DNA from: Viridothelium virens
Taxonomy: Eukaryota > Ascomycota > Dothideomycetes > Trypetheliales > Trypetheliaceae
Direction: 5' to 3'
DNA: 64,000 nucleotides
Assembly (NCBI GenBank): GCA_010094025.1
Contig: ML991791.1
Coordinates: 248,001 to 312,000, forward strand
The notes under the pieces are model-generated. The model searched no databases. It was not told the origin of the DNA and saw only the letters and a program-made list of their open reading frames with translations. Made by a program: the position numbers and the translations under genes. Shown one piece after another: positions 33,009-44,891 of the stretch (positions are counted from its first letter, which is position 1; every line of letters begins with the position of its first letter).

Positions 33009-35484
33009 CTCGAAAATTAGAGAGGCTTTTTGGGTAAATTTTTTGGTTTCGGTGGTGATGGAGGCTTGCCAAGAAAATAACTTGGAAGATGAACGGCTAT
33101 GTTGTTTGTGTGACGTGAGTTAGATTGTTGGCATACAAATTCCCAACTTCGTCCCACAGACCAATGACTGCAGCCCGACGCAGGCACGTGTGAATAAGAT
33201 TATGGAATGATGTATCAGCAAGCTTGAATCATGAGCTGTGAGTCTTGGCGTTTCTTTGAGTGTCAGCTACGAAAGCTGAAATTACCGCCCATCATGGTAT
33301 TTGGGACTCGAGGCAAATAAATCAGGTAGGAGTCTTATCTGCGAGCTGGGGCACGCAAGCTGATTGCCGTTGACGTGCGAGGAAGGGACAACAGAACGAT
33401 AAAGTCAGCCTGACCGATAGCTTTTTATTTTTATTTTTTCCTAATTTTTTTCAATCTCGGTGGGCGCCGTGGGAACACAGGACCCCCGTCTTGTAGGATT
33501 GTCAAACGCCCTGGGCGTGCGCCCCAGCAAGGGAGCTCATCCCTGCGCTCACGCGCTGCCACGTCTAGATTGTATTCTGTCATCATTGACGATTTAGACC
33601 AAGCATTAGGTCATTCGATAGCATTGATCTGCTTTGCTTCTTGCGCCGCGTGTTTCTTCTTCTCCCGAGCGGGATGCTATGAAGCCCAAAGCGGAGTCGC
33701 GTGCGGCGACTGGGCTGGGACACACGACAACAGGCGCCCAATTCGCAGCCCCGTTAGTAACCGGAGCAGCAGTCATGGAACGCTAGACTCTGGACGCGGC
33801 GGGTGGGAAGCTTCGTAGTGAGCTGACGGTCCTCCACCGCCAAGAATGTTACCGGAGTGCTGGGTCACAACGGGTCTCTCCTTGACTGATTTTTTTTTTT
33901 TCGTCGGTACGGAGTACGCTGATAAGATCCCAACGTGCCGTCTTGATTGGGCCTCCTTCGCCGGCTGTATTCTGCTGTGCAGAGAGCCGGACGGGGCGAT
34001 GGTCGGGTTCACCGCTTCCTATCCGATATCAGTGCAAGGCTTCTCTGGGCGTGGGCTGCAGTGAAAACACCGGTGTCAAGTACTGGAACCTCGCCGAAGC
34101 GCGGAAACATAATACCTCTAATATCCTATCTCGGCAGGGTGAGCAAGACGCACCTATTCTCCACGATGTATGGCGGCTATCGAACCCACCAAATCGGAGC
34201 CGATCCACCTAACTCTAACGCTCAAAACGTCCCGCACCCGTGCACCAGTATTCGTTCAAACCCCACGTGGGATGACGACTCAGAGCAGACCTCAAACCTT
34301 CCTGTCATGCCTGTTCTTGCTCTCTACGCCGTACTCTGACACCGATGAGCACAAGATAAGTCCACGGGTCTCGTACCTTAGAGATCTTGGGATGTCCTGC
34401 ACCTGGTGCACCAATGCCAAGTCATGCAGTAGTGTCATGCGACCCTCCTCCGGTCAATCCACAAGGCAAGGTAAGACGATCTGGACTGTCTCGATATTCT
34501 GCAGCCAAGCCTAATTTTGGTCGCCAAGGTCGGTAATAGCATACCACGCATTACATAATTTTACTCAACTGTAACTCCCTAACAACAAGTCATCTCTGTT
34601 TGTATATGCAGGGTCATCAAGCTGGAAGATCTGTGTCAAACTGCCAATGACAGTTCGAAGTCTACCATCTTTCCATGGATGCATCATGTGCTAGTCTTTC
34701 AACCTTGCTTTGGGGTATATCACTCCCTAAAACTTTGACAATATACATCGAAAATAGAGGACTCAACATCCTTAGCGCAGCTATGATCTTTCTAGTCGAT
34801 TCCATCGACAACTTGCATTGTCGTCAAAGAGAGGTAACATTTCCGGGTTGTCGATGTACCAGTCGAGAGTCGATGTCTCCTAATTTACGTATACATACGT
34901 ATGTCTTTGCCAATTTTCATTCACAGCTTGCGGAAGAACTTCAAGTGGGTCAAGTCCTAGTTACAGTCTTCGCTACGTATCTAGATATACGACAGCAGTT
35001 ATACATAGACTACATTCTTTCATTTTCCATTGTCGTCCAATTGGTTCCTGTCGGCAGTCTTCTCTAACGTCAAACTAACTCCAATGACTTCTCCTTACAC
35101 GCGGCTTGATACTTCGAGTCTCTCTAAACCTTATCCCATCCTTCCTAGTAAGATCATGTCAAATATGACTGTCAGAGTTTCCTAAGCTTCAAACCCTGTC
35201 ATCAGCTTCTTGTCCAAGTGTTTCAACGTATGCCGGAAAGTTTTGTATGCCGCAAAGTATCGAAGCCCTTCAATGGTATTCTCTATAAACATGCATAGAG
35301 CTTCCAGCACCATGCCACCTCTTTCAATAGCTTCACGAACCTAATCTTTTAGAGAGTGGAAAACCTTATTGTGCAATGGATATATGATTGCACCCACTGC
35401 TCCAAAAAACGCTCCCTTGCTCATGTTCGTACCGTTCACGCATTTTCCCAATTCATCTGCATTTTGCATCTTAGCATCGTTAAA
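33009..35484. other. Long intergenic region, no gene recognised
   Basis: About 2.5 kb. It includes a T-rich tract at 33421-33449, the word GGTACGGAGTAC at 33906-33917 after a poly-T run, and a + open frame at 33947-34339 whose codons look weakly coding but match no family. The part from 34500 on is AT-rich with only chance frames. Confidence 0.4.
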
Positions 35485-36535
35485 ATGCCTCACTACGACC
35501 ACCACCGATCGCTGTCTTCAGACAGTCTATCTTCAAATTCTTCAGCATCTTCATCATCATCATCGTCGTCGTCGTCGTCGTCGTCATCATGGCGCTCTCG
35601 AGGTAAATTCACCTCCTGGCTGCCTCTTGGGTCTCTCCTTCCTCTAACCGGCTCTTAGCCTTGGACTCTTCTTCTTGGCGTTCATCTTCCCCTGCCACTT
35701 CTACAGCGAGTTCAGATGCTTCTTCCTCTTCAACCCCTGGGCAGGGAAGGAACAGCTTTGTCGGTGCTCAGAAAATCTTCACGGGGTCCATAGCCTACCT
35801 GAAACCAAACATCTCATCCCAGCTGATGCCGACATCCATTTGCAACTGGCCAATAACGAAGGCGCCTACAATCATCCTTGCGTGGTTGCAGAACAGAACG
35901 GTCCAGTCTCAACCGTTTACCCCATCACGTCCAGGCGTGGTCGGCCCATGACAGACGCCGTTTTCGACTACCGCAATCGGTATCGCCTGATCGATCATCC
36001 TGGTGCATCTACGCATGACGGCAATCCAATTCTCCGGCTCAGACAAGGCACGATGTGCAAGCTGTCGCACGTGAATATCTCAGACCGTTTAACCATCTTC
36101 ACGGCACACCTCGCTCCCTTCGAGAAACTTGGCAAGGACGAACTGGCACTCGACACTATATCTGTCAACGTCCTGAAGCAGGAAGCCAAGGCCTACGAGA
36201 CACGTCAAACAGTCAAGCAGGTATCGACCAAGCCGGAGAAGAAGCCCACTATGAGCTCATGGCGGCCTTTATCCACAATTACTGGCAACGCTACAACCGC
36301 CAAGGCCATGAGCATTCCCGTGAACAAGGACAGCGCTTCTACAGCATTTCCCGGATATCCTCAATTTGCCAATCCCGAGGACGATCAAGAGAATGTGGAT
36401 CCGAATCAGCAGCAACGCCCTCCCAACGCCAAAGCTACCAGGCGAAGGGTCGAGCTAACCGCAACTCCGACCGTCTCAACTTCGAGTTCGTCTCGTAATC
36501 GATTTTCGGTGCTTGCGGCGATGGAAGGCTGCTGA
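35485..36535 (+). CDS. Serine-rich unrecognised protein, multi-exon
   Basis: ATG 35485 starts MPHYDHHRSLSSDSLSSNSS followed by a run of serines encoded by a TCA/TCG microsatellite (35550-35590). A GTAAAT...CTTAG intron at about 35602-35658 seems likely. The C-terminal exon to 36535 is clear in one frame: ETKHLIPADADIHLQLANNE, AEQNGPVSTVYPITSRRG, FDYRNRYRLIDHPGAS, LRQGTMCKLSHVNISDRLTI, then a low-complexity tail. Between about 35660 and 35800 two frames are both open, one continuing the serine-rich composition, so a second short intron near 35790-35826 may join them. The exact middle is unresolved. No domain is recognised. Confidence 0.55.
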
Positions 36536-36848
36536 TCCATATAAAAGGTATTGCAAAGCAGTGTAAAATATTCGAAGCTATATGGGCTAATGCTCAGACC
36601 GTAGAACGCTCGGAATGTTCTTGTTCACAGGCATAGTGCCTCCGCATGGGATGTGCTGCGTATGGGTATGCTCTGCAACACCATAAATGTCTATATGATC
36701 CCATTGAGCTAACATCGCAACATAGATCGATGGATAACCAGTCTTCATTCTTCAGGCAAAGGCCAAGGATTCGGAGTCGACAACGCCATTGTGGCTGAGG
36801 TGACCACAGCCTGACAATACATGGATGGGTAAAAGGTGGACAGGACGG
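36536..36848. other. Intergenic spacer
   Basis: About 310 bp following the serine-rich gene. It could hold an unrecognised 5-prime exon of the next candidate. Nothing definite is seen. Confidence 0.35.
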
Positions 36849-37367
36849 ATGGACAAGAACTCGTGGCTATCGGAATTTCGGTAAGTAATGGAATTGGAGC
36901 GTTGTTACCTTCGCTGGATTTTGCTGCATTTACTTGGCTTGCGTATCTGTGTTTCGCATTTTTATTTGGTTGGTTTAGTTTCGCGATGCTGCTTAAACTG
37001 TTCGCCGTATGAGTTGTATGCTATACTAATTCTCGTAGCAGGACAATGATGTTTGGCCGTCCAGATGTCCAGGAGCAAATGGGAAACAAGCGGAGGATGG
37101 TGGAGACCAATCAACGGAGACCTTGTACGTTCTTGAAGCTGCTCGAATCCTGACTTAAAAAGGCAAGCTAACATTCTCAGCTCCTTCCAACCCGTTGCAC
37201 CTAAGCCTAAGTCGCCGTCACCCAGCCTACAACAGCCTCAAGCTAGTGAGCAAAAGAATCACAACACCGCTGGCAATGGAGAAGATGCTCGTAATAACAC
37301 CGACAAGTGGGACGATGTTGGCGAAACTGCTAACGCTGGTGAGACCAACGAAGGGAACCAGTGGTGA
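36849..37367 (+). CDS. Possible four-exon small acidic protein, unrecognised
   Basis: Exons 36849-36880, 36979-37006, 37042-37124 and 37181-37367 join in phase to 109 residues: MDKNSWLSEFRFAMLLKLFA, an acidic middle (GKQAEDGGDQSTETFSF), and a Pro/Lys then Asn/Asp-rich tail (APKPKSPSPSLQQPQASEQ ... NEGNQW). The third and fourth exons have a clear purine-any-pyrimidine codon pattern. Against it: the second intron would be only 35 bp, below the usual fungal minimum, and a second frame of the last exon is also open to 37500. The true 5-prime end may differ. No family is recognised. Confidence 0.35.
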
Positions 37368-37807
37368 TCAAGATGGAGTGAAGATTGCGGATGACCATAC
37401 ATGGCTCTTACTTATGGAGGACACTCGCGAAGGGGATAATGGACAGATGATTGCTCAAAGGCTTACAGATGGGTCTGGCTTCTTGGCTTTCTGGCATTAA
37501 GGTCAATAGGTTTACAAAGGTCGAGGAATACTGAGTGAATACCTGAAGACAGGTGGTTGCGGTCGAATGAGGAGGTCCACACTGTTTTATTGCTGTTTTT
37601 TTTTTTCTTCTTCTTTTGGTCGGCGAAGAGATCCGCCTGTACGCGGCGCCGACTACGAGCCTTCTGCTATTGTCAGGAAAGCCAAGAGATCTCAAGTTGC
37701 AGCGAAGTCTTGAACTAAAGTATCTCATTATCTCAAATAGAAGCCTGTTTGTAGGGCAATGGAAATCCCACTTTCATACACCTCCCTTGAGAGTAAATCA
37801 GTACAAC
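37368..37807. other. Intergenic spacer before the MITE
   Basis: About 440 bp with a poly-T/pyrimidine tract at 37595-37618. No gene is supported. Confidence 0.4.
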
Positions 37808-37855
37808 TACCTTACCGCGGAGGGGGGCTTCCTCAACTGGTAATTAATACAATGT
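37808..37855 (+). repeat. MITE left terminal inverted repeat
   Basis: Starts TACCTTACCGCGGAGGGGGG and ends in ATTAATACAATGT. It pairs with 37945-37992. Confidence 0.85.
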
Positions 37856-37944
37856 CATTTCAACTTTACTGTTGTGGCCTTGGTGGCCTATTTTAACGCC
37901 GCCTCAACATGGGCCAACATGGTCATAACAGTGGATCTGAGGTA

Positions 37945-37992
37945 ACATTGTATTAATCACCAATTGAGGAACCCCCCCTCCGCGGTAAGGTA
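37945..37992 (-). repeat. MITE right terminal inverted repeat
   Basis: Reverse complement of the left arm, with one extra G in the G-run and three substitutions. Confidence 0.85.
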
Positions 37993-39017
37993 TGTATGTT
38001 CCTCATCACAAATAAGTGAGCATTTTTATGGAATACTTATAACAAGTCCCTGTCATGGGTATTGAGCTATCGCCCACTGTGACAATGATATGATACGACA
38101 TGGTAATAGATGATGCCCGAATCGCAGAAGACATGATACTGATAGGTCCCTTATGCTTAGTAGGACGCTGGCTCCAGCGATGAAGTCCAGGGAAAGAAGA
38201 CCCTGCTGACGGTCTCACGAAAAGCGTCGCGAGACGTATTCGAGGAGCTGAGACTGAGGATAGGAGTGCATGCTGTAGATGATCTGTCACGTGTATGGTT
38301 GTAGGTTAGGTAGGTACCTAGTGGACACCTACAGGTAAGGTATGCAGGGGAAGAGTTGGGATAACCTACTAGGTACCTGTGTCAACTCTGGACGTGGGGA
38401 AGAGGAGGGGTTTTGATAAGCCAAAAAAGGGAAATGCTATGAAGACAGCAGTTTGATACAATATAGGAAGTCGAGGAAGCCGTAGAAATTGCAGTACAAG
38501 TCTAGAATCTTGATATAGGGAGTCTGACTATCGTAGATAGTTCTTCAGTTCACCAGTGCCCACCACATGGAGGTCGCCAGCGGTCGCATGCGCGAGAAGA
38601 AGAGGCGGCAGCAGATCGACAGCCTTGTTACCCAGGTTTGACGCTAGCCTGATCGGGTCGGGGTTCTTAATGGCCGCGACTGTTACCTCAACACCGCTGC
38701 ACTCCGCAATTATTTGTTGCCTCCGCCCTATTCTCTCTTCACCTCTCTCTGCTTCCCTCTCTCTGCCTCAAACTTTGTCGCTTCCGGTGCTTTGTTCCCA
38801 CGGCTGCAAGCTACAGGAGCTCTAGGATCCGCCCTGCCCGAACCATTGTCCAACTGCGGCACTGTCTTTTCCTATGGCCTAGCGCAGTGGTCACTCGATG
38901 TTTGTGTGGAACACGCACACGCTCCCTGTGACTTGGTCCACCACATCCTTCTCATTTCTTATAATTTGAGAAATCGTCTGGCCTCTCTCCTCTACTTCAC
39001 CCAAATAGCTCCTCACC
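37993..39017. other. Intergenic region with a possible short coding exon
   Basis: At 38567 an ATG opens MEVASGRMREKKRRQQIDSL, which runs to VTQ before a GTTTGA (about 38635) and looks like a basic first exon, but no second exon was identified. An imperfect inverted cluster of AGGTACCTAG words lies at 38303-38378. The last 300 bp are pyrimidine-rich and probably the promoter and leader of the next gene. Confidence 0.35.
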
Positions 39018-40922
39018 ATGCCGTGCTTCAAGGGCTTGGCCGTGAGCATACACACGCCAGATGGACCATTGCCCGAACATTCGATTCAGAAGCAGTCAAG
39101 GGCTGGACGAATCAATGCTTACATTCCCGTCCCACCTGCCAAGATTCCCGAAAACTCCACCTCAAATATACCGGAACAATCCACCTTCGCAATCTCCATC
39201 ACGCTTTTAACCCCAGGTCTTAGCGTGCCATACTCGACCCCAAAACCGACGGAAGAGGATCCATATCCAAGATCGAAAGTCGTTGGCGGTCTACCGGGCT
39301 CTCTGAACGAGCGTGGAAAGTATGGCGGTGTCATTGGCCCTTACGTCCCTATCACATCCTCTGTCAACGAGACGATAGCAGCTTACATCTACTTTGACGG
39401 CCGCACGAAGGAGGAAGTAGCAACACTGCTGAGGCGCGGGGAGGAGACCTGGGTCAACTCACGTTGGGTCAGCGTGCCTGAGGAGGAAGGTGGAGGGCTT
39501 GCAGAGAGGGAATTCCTATTCCGTGAAGTGGGTCTAGAGCGTTGGCTCAACGGACTCGACCTTCAAGGTCAAGGTAAGGAGGTAGCGGAGCGGTTGGCAA
39601 GGAGGCGAGACCGGTTGGAAAAGAGACGTCGGAAGCTCCAAGCTCAACTAAATGGAGACGAGGATCTTAGAGATGTCAAGCCAAGTGGAATCGATCGGAA
39701 TGGGGTTTTAGTATACGGCAGCGACAAGCAGTCACCAGTCCAAACGCTATCAACAGACGGCACCGACATGTTATCTTCAGATTCTGACTCAGATGATGAG
39801 CCTCCAATGCCGGAAGCTGCTGGTCAAATCAAGATCGCCCTTTTCCGGGTCCTCGCATCGGGAGAGATCAAACGCGGCGAATATTCGCCTCAGTTTGATG
39901 CTCACGATGACGATGATGCCGCAGCAGACCAGAACAAAAGTGGCGAGGCGGATGCTGACGCCGATCACACGACAGGCTTTGCAAAGCCAAAGACACTGGA
40001 TCCCAAATCGATCAGTACTCAAACAGTCACTGGTATGGACCCTGTCGACAAACCGTATGCAGTCTTCACTTTCTTGTACAGAGGCGAAAGTAAGTGCATT
40101 GTGCACATTCACAGCAATGTCTATCATTAACAATCAACAGAACAACTTCGTAAGATGGGTATTCTATCCCCAGCTAAAGAAGAGAACAAGACTCCAGCTT
40201 CCATCGCACAGCGTAAGTCGATACCGAAAGACTTTTCGACACTTGGTCCGTTGCACACGTTCGGCACAGTGGGCTTCGCGGGATACCGCGATTCTTCTTC
40301 AAAGAAGAATGGTAAGTTTAAAATAGACGATGATGAGATGGATAGTGATAATGAAGATGATGACCTTGACGTCAAGCGAGAAGCAGCAGAAGAGATTAAC
40401 ATCAAAGAGGAAGATAAAGGGCTCCTCTCACCCGAAGACGCCGCGAAACAAGAGAAACTTGCTGAAGGCGTCAGGCAGATCAAGGTGAGAATTGATATTC
40501 AACCATGCTCAACAAACCTTTTGACATCTCTACAGCTTAAACGTGCTCATTCTGCCGAGCCTGATCAGCAGCAATCCTCTACTCCATCCCATACACCACC
40601 AACTCATGATAGTGAGACGCCTGGCAACCCCGTGAGCCCAACGCCGCAATTAGACGCAAGCTGGGGGCTACCTGATGGAACTAGGGCTGCGTCGCTTTCC
40701 GCTGCAGAGATCTCTTCTGAAAACCCCGTAGGAAGTCCATATAAGCGACAGCGTCCTAGTCTTCCCGGCACCGAGGAAGAACCACACCGGAACATTGGCG
40801 GCATTGGCGACGTTCTCTCTCGCATTGAAGCTGCTGAAAAGGCCAATGGGCACCAAGCGAGCAAGCCCCCACCGCAGCCGCGCAAAGAGCCGACTAGCAA
40901 CGATGACGATGAAGAATTGTGA
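39018..40922 (+). CDS. DUF7918-like conserved fungal protein
   Basis: Exons 39018-40089, 40141-40484 and 40536-40922 (introns of 51 bp each) give 600 residues. The first 190 residues form a conserved globular domain: MPCFKGLAVSIHTPDG, SRAGRINAYIPVPPAKIPE, TFAISITLLTPGLSVPYSTP, GKYGGVIGPYVPITSSVNET, AAYIYFDGRTKEEVATLL, then WVSVPEEEGGGLAEREFLFR. This domain is common in filamentous ascomycetes and basidiomycetes and I recall it as DUF7918, with no established function. The remainder is acidic and disordered, with a coiled Arg/Lys segment (about 190-210) and a final helix (IGDVLSRIEAAEKANGHQAS). Nuclear localisation is plausible from the KRQR-type patch (SPYKRQRPSLPG), but this is inference. 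Confidence 0.85.
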
Positions 40923-42577
40923 CTATGGGAATTGCACTTACAACGATTATTCGGATGAGATCAACAATTGGGAACACAGGGCGCACGATCGCATTTTCGG
41001 GTGTCCTCGCGGTTGATCAACCTTGTTTCATTCCTGTCTCTATATTCATGATGCCACAAGAGCCTCGGTGCTGTGGGAGAGTAGCACCTGCTAGGTGTGC
41101 ACACACAGAAAGTAAGGCGCGCTCTTCAGCTTTCGAGACTTGGTCTTGTCTTCTCTTACTACCTGTCAATGGAAGTGGAAGTAGAAGAAGTAGCTGATCA
41201 ATACTTTGAGTAGAGCCAATACTCTCGTGGTTCCTTTTGTCAAGCATGCAGACGCCAGTCTGACATCAACGCGAACGATTGTCTGGAGCAGCTATACCCC
41301 TTACGGGGTATTGGATATATTGGTGTAGAATTTTGCTTACAATCTTCTGAAGGCTCTGCAGCTGGGGACAGGCTGGTGAGTATCTAGCCGCCTTCCTGAG
41401 AAGTTTGAAGATAAGCAATGTAAAATAGCCACAACACTTCGTTAACGGCCTACTTCCCTTTCAAACAGGGCCTGAATTCAGAATGATATACTCTTGCCCC
41501 AGCTTTATGACACAACTGCATAGATTAAGAGCACTTGACAAGATTGAAGATCAGTTGGGATCTCTCCTTGTTCTGCACAATTCACGTCAAACCCTATCTT
41601 GGCCGTTACGAATCTTCTTTGAGAGTGTGTCCATGCTTCCTTCTGACCAGAATTTTATAACATGTCTCGTGGTATGCAGCCTACTGAAAGCAGATCTGAC
41701 ATGCATCTGCACCATCCGATTAAGCAAATTTCGGTCTTGAGCCTATCCCAAAGGTTTTCATCTAAGTACAATGAATGCTATGCAATAATCCACAAGCACG
41801 TGCTGAAAACGCAAGCTAACACCGATGATACTACATCCCAAAGCAAATCGAGCACTGAATGCAAGCAGCATTACCCACGTGGCTGTCTTTAGGCTGTCCC
41901 TTTTGTCTTCGCGACCACGGATAGAGCCTGACGACTCTGATAATTCTGAAATTGAAGCGCTGTCTCAGCATCAATCCTGAGCAAATTGATTAAAATAGCC
42001 ATCAAGCGACCCTCCTGAGCATAATTCGGCCTCTCATATACTTCTCAGCTTCTGTATCATCTTACAAATGGCACCGTAGGAGCTCTTTACTTTTGAAACA
42101 CCATCTAAAAGCTACCGAGGGATGAATAATTCGAGTCATGTGATAGCGCGCTTGATACCCCAGCACCTAACGGCTCAGAAGACGTCATAATATTGGTGCA
42201 CGTGGGAATTTCCTATATCGAGATAGAAAAAAGCTTTGGACCTCGTTAATGCCCAATATGTAGCCAATGCATTCACTCTGTGGGCCAATAGGTCAGCTTT
42301 TGGGTTCACTCCCGCGATGTATCTCGTGGACTCGTCCTCACTCCTGACATCCCACCTCAGGCTCAAAGTCCTCCAGCCAGCCTGGTTCTGAGGACGATCT
42401 GCGCCCCATCTCCTTTCTTTCCTTTCACATTTGCACTCATTGCTTGTCTCCTCCTCTTTCTCCATTGGCATTCGTTGGGGGCATCCTGGGTTATCTTTGT
42501 AAACGATTCGTCGAGCTCGCTCACCTCTCGATAGGCAGTCCGCCGAAGAGCACACTGCACATTTACGCGACTCACCT
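40923..42577. other. Intergenic region, no gene recognised
   Basis: About 1.65 kb. Open frames at 41483-41740 and 41662-41892 (+) and 42555-42175 (-) have no family resemblance or codon bias. The last 200 bp should be the promoter of the DUF2235 gene. Confidence 0.4.
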
Positions 42578-44435
42578 ATGGCGGAACGCAGTGTCCTCTC
42601 TACCAGATCTCATCGGTCCCACCGTACAGCCAATACTGCTCGCTCCCGCAATCCTCCTCCGGCGTCCTCGCAGCTTTCGATTCGCAGCAAGCCGACGTCA
42701 TTTCCCTCGAAGCGAATCATTATTGCAGCTGATGGTACCTGGCTCGACGCGGATAATGGTCACTTAAATGGCGAATTGAATATTCCTAGTAATATCACTC
42801 GACTCACAAGAGCTATCAAGACGACAAGTAGCGATGGCATACCACAAGTCGTGTATTACCACTTCGGCGTGGGCTCTCAAGGCGGCGTTGTGGATCGCGT
42901 CGTCGGGGGTGCCACAGGCCAAGGCTTAAGTGAGAATGTACGAGAAGGCTATGAGTTTATATGCAATAACTACGCTCCCGGTGACGAAATTTTCCTCCTC
43001 GGGTTCAGTCGAGGCGCATTCACTGCCCGATCGATAGGAGGCTTGATTGGAGAAGTGGGTGTGCTAACCAAGGAGGGATTGCAATATTTGGCGGAGATCT
43101 ATAAAGATGTAACACATAAATATGATGCAAATTACAGGCCGAAGCATCCGGACATTCCATTTCCTGATAAACCAAATGCGGCGGATCCCGAGTATACGGA
43201 GGAGCTTGCGAACGTAAGTATTCTTTAGAGGCCTCAGCAAGTGCAGCAAAACAATGAAACTGATGATAACGAAGCTCCATCTCACAAATCTGGGCGTGAA
43301 GGTAAAGGCTGTTGGGGTATTCGAGACTGTCGGTATGGATGATTACGAGCGATGCTCGGCGGTCCTCTAATCAAACATTCACAGGCTCCCTGGGTACGCC
43401 TCGAATAGGCTGGCTGCAAAAAGCTGGCGTGCAATCATCTCAAGCAAAACGACAGGCCTTCCACGATACAACAATCAGTGATTGCATCGAAAATGCCTTC
43501 CAAGCACTCGCCCTTGATGAACGGCGTTCAGCCTTCCAGCCCGCGGTTTGGGAAAAGCCAGAAGGCAACACGACTGTTCGTCAATCCATCGCTTCTCGGA
43601 CACCCTCCCAACATACTAACCTCCCCTCCAGACCCTCCGCCAAGTCTGGTTCCCCGGCGTACACTCCAACGTCGGCGGCGGCTACGACGACCAAGAGCTC
43701 GCCAACATCACGCTGGCCTGGATGATCGCGCAGCTCTCGCCCTTCCTCGACTTCGACACAGAATACATCTTCGACCAGCACGAGTCGAACCTCGAATACT
43801 ACGACAAGAAGCGCGAGCGCAAGCGTCCCTGGTCCTTCGGCAAGATCTACGACTCGATGAAGGGCGCCTACGCCGTCGGCGGCGCCACCACCCGCACCCC
43901 CGGCCGCTACCGCTTCGTCGACCCGCACTCGGGTCGCAAGACCGACGAGCCCCTGCGCGACACCCACGAGTACATCCATCCCTCCGTGCGCTCCCGCCTG
44001 CTGCTCAACGGACCGGGCACCGATGACGTCGGACCCTACGAGTGCAAGGCGCTTGAGGACTGGCGACTCGTCGTCGAGCCGTCGACGCAGCCGGGCAGCA
44101 AGGCTCCCGGCGTCTACTGGAAGCTAAGCAGTCGTAAGCTGCGCGAGGAGGATGGACGTGTTAGTACGGAGATCCTGCCGGAGAGCCCCCTCTGGGATCT
44201 TGAGCGCGAGTTGCTGAGTTATGATGCCCGGACGTATGACTTTGTGACGGATCCGCCGCCGGTCAGGGCGCCGGCGGGGGATGGATCGGAGAAGCGCAGG
44301 AGGACTAAGAGGGTTAGTAGGATTGAGGGCGAGCGGCCGGGGTCGAGGGCGCCGTCTAGGGGAAATCCGAGGGGTAGCGTGAGGGAGAGAAGTCGGTCGG
44401 TGTCGAGGGTGAAGGAGAGGGAGAGGGATTTTTGA
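42578..44435 (+). CDS. DUF2235 (T6SS Tle1-like phospholipase fold) alpha/beta hydrolase
   Basis: Four exons: 42578-43213, 43275-43332, 43385-43575 and 43632-44435 (introns of 61, 52 and 56 bp) give 562 residues. Diagnostic motifs are RIIIAADGTWLDADN (about 46-60), VVYYHFGVGSQGG, nucleophile elbow GFSRGAF at 142-148 (Ser144), VKAVGVFETVGSLGTP rebuilt across the second intron, and QVWFPGVHSNVGGGYDDQEL (Asp/His region). These define DUF2235, whose bacterial members are lipases or phospholipases. Fungal members are intracellular and uncharacterised. The C-terminal 80 residues are a basic Arg/Ser tail (RERSRSVSRVKERERDF). Codons change from C-ending (43632-44080) to G-ending (44240-44430). The third intron has an unusual GTTCGT donor. 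Confidence 0.9.
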
Positions 44436-44891
44436 GATACTTGGGTGTTACTTGCTTAATTGGATCGATGGATACCCTTATTGCGAACAATGGGTTTGGT
44501 TCTTACATGAGTTGGAAAAATACCGACGAGCGGGATTGTCTATGAGTCTTGAGAACTGGTGTCTGACGGCCTTAGGTTCACAATAGTTCCCCATACTGCG
44601 GCGTTTGTTGCATTCCAGTGGGATCTCGTAATCAGTGCTGGGTTTCTTTTCTTGAGACTGAACCTCTGAGTTGTCTATGGAAGGCTTATCTACTGGATTG
44701 AGATTTCGGTGACCTGGTGATTTTTTCCAGATATTGAGCCAAAAATTGAAACCTTTTAAACGCTCGTCATCCGCATTTTGACCTGGGTTATGACCCAATT
44801 GCAATTCTGCAAGATCTTCCGGGTCTCCTCGGTCCTGTCTTTACAAATCGGTTGGTCCGGGTCTGACTAACCATACCATCCCAATCTCGCG
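44436..44891. other. Intergenic, between convergent genes
   Basis: About 455 bp of 3-prime sequence shared by the DUF2235 gene and the PCI-like gene. Nothing else is seen. Confidence 0.45.

Larger units (their letters stand above)
37808..37992. mobile_element. Foldback MITE with 48-bp terminal inverted repeats
   Basis: The left arm 37808-37855 (TACCTTACCGCGGAGGGGGG...) and the right arm 37945-37992 are inverted copies differing at about four positions. The 89-bp centre is itself a weaker palindrome, so the whole 185 bp can fold back on itself. The outer TA at both ends fits a TA target duplication, as in Tc1/mariner-type non-autonomous elements. It encodes nothing. A second, partial copy lies at 28784-28876. 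Confidence 0.85.

Noticed and set aside
34255-34275. GTTCAAACCCCAC as a tRNA B-box
   Set aside because: No matching A-box or cloverleaf in the surrounding 100 bp.
38714-39223. Open frame overlapping the start of the DUF7918-like gene in another frame
   Set aside because: The overlapping gene has a clear conserved domain; this frame has none and starts in pyrimidine-rich leader sequence.
43581-43979. Val/Gly/Ala-rich frame antisense to the DUF2235 gene
   Set aside because: Generated by C-ending codons on the opposite strand.
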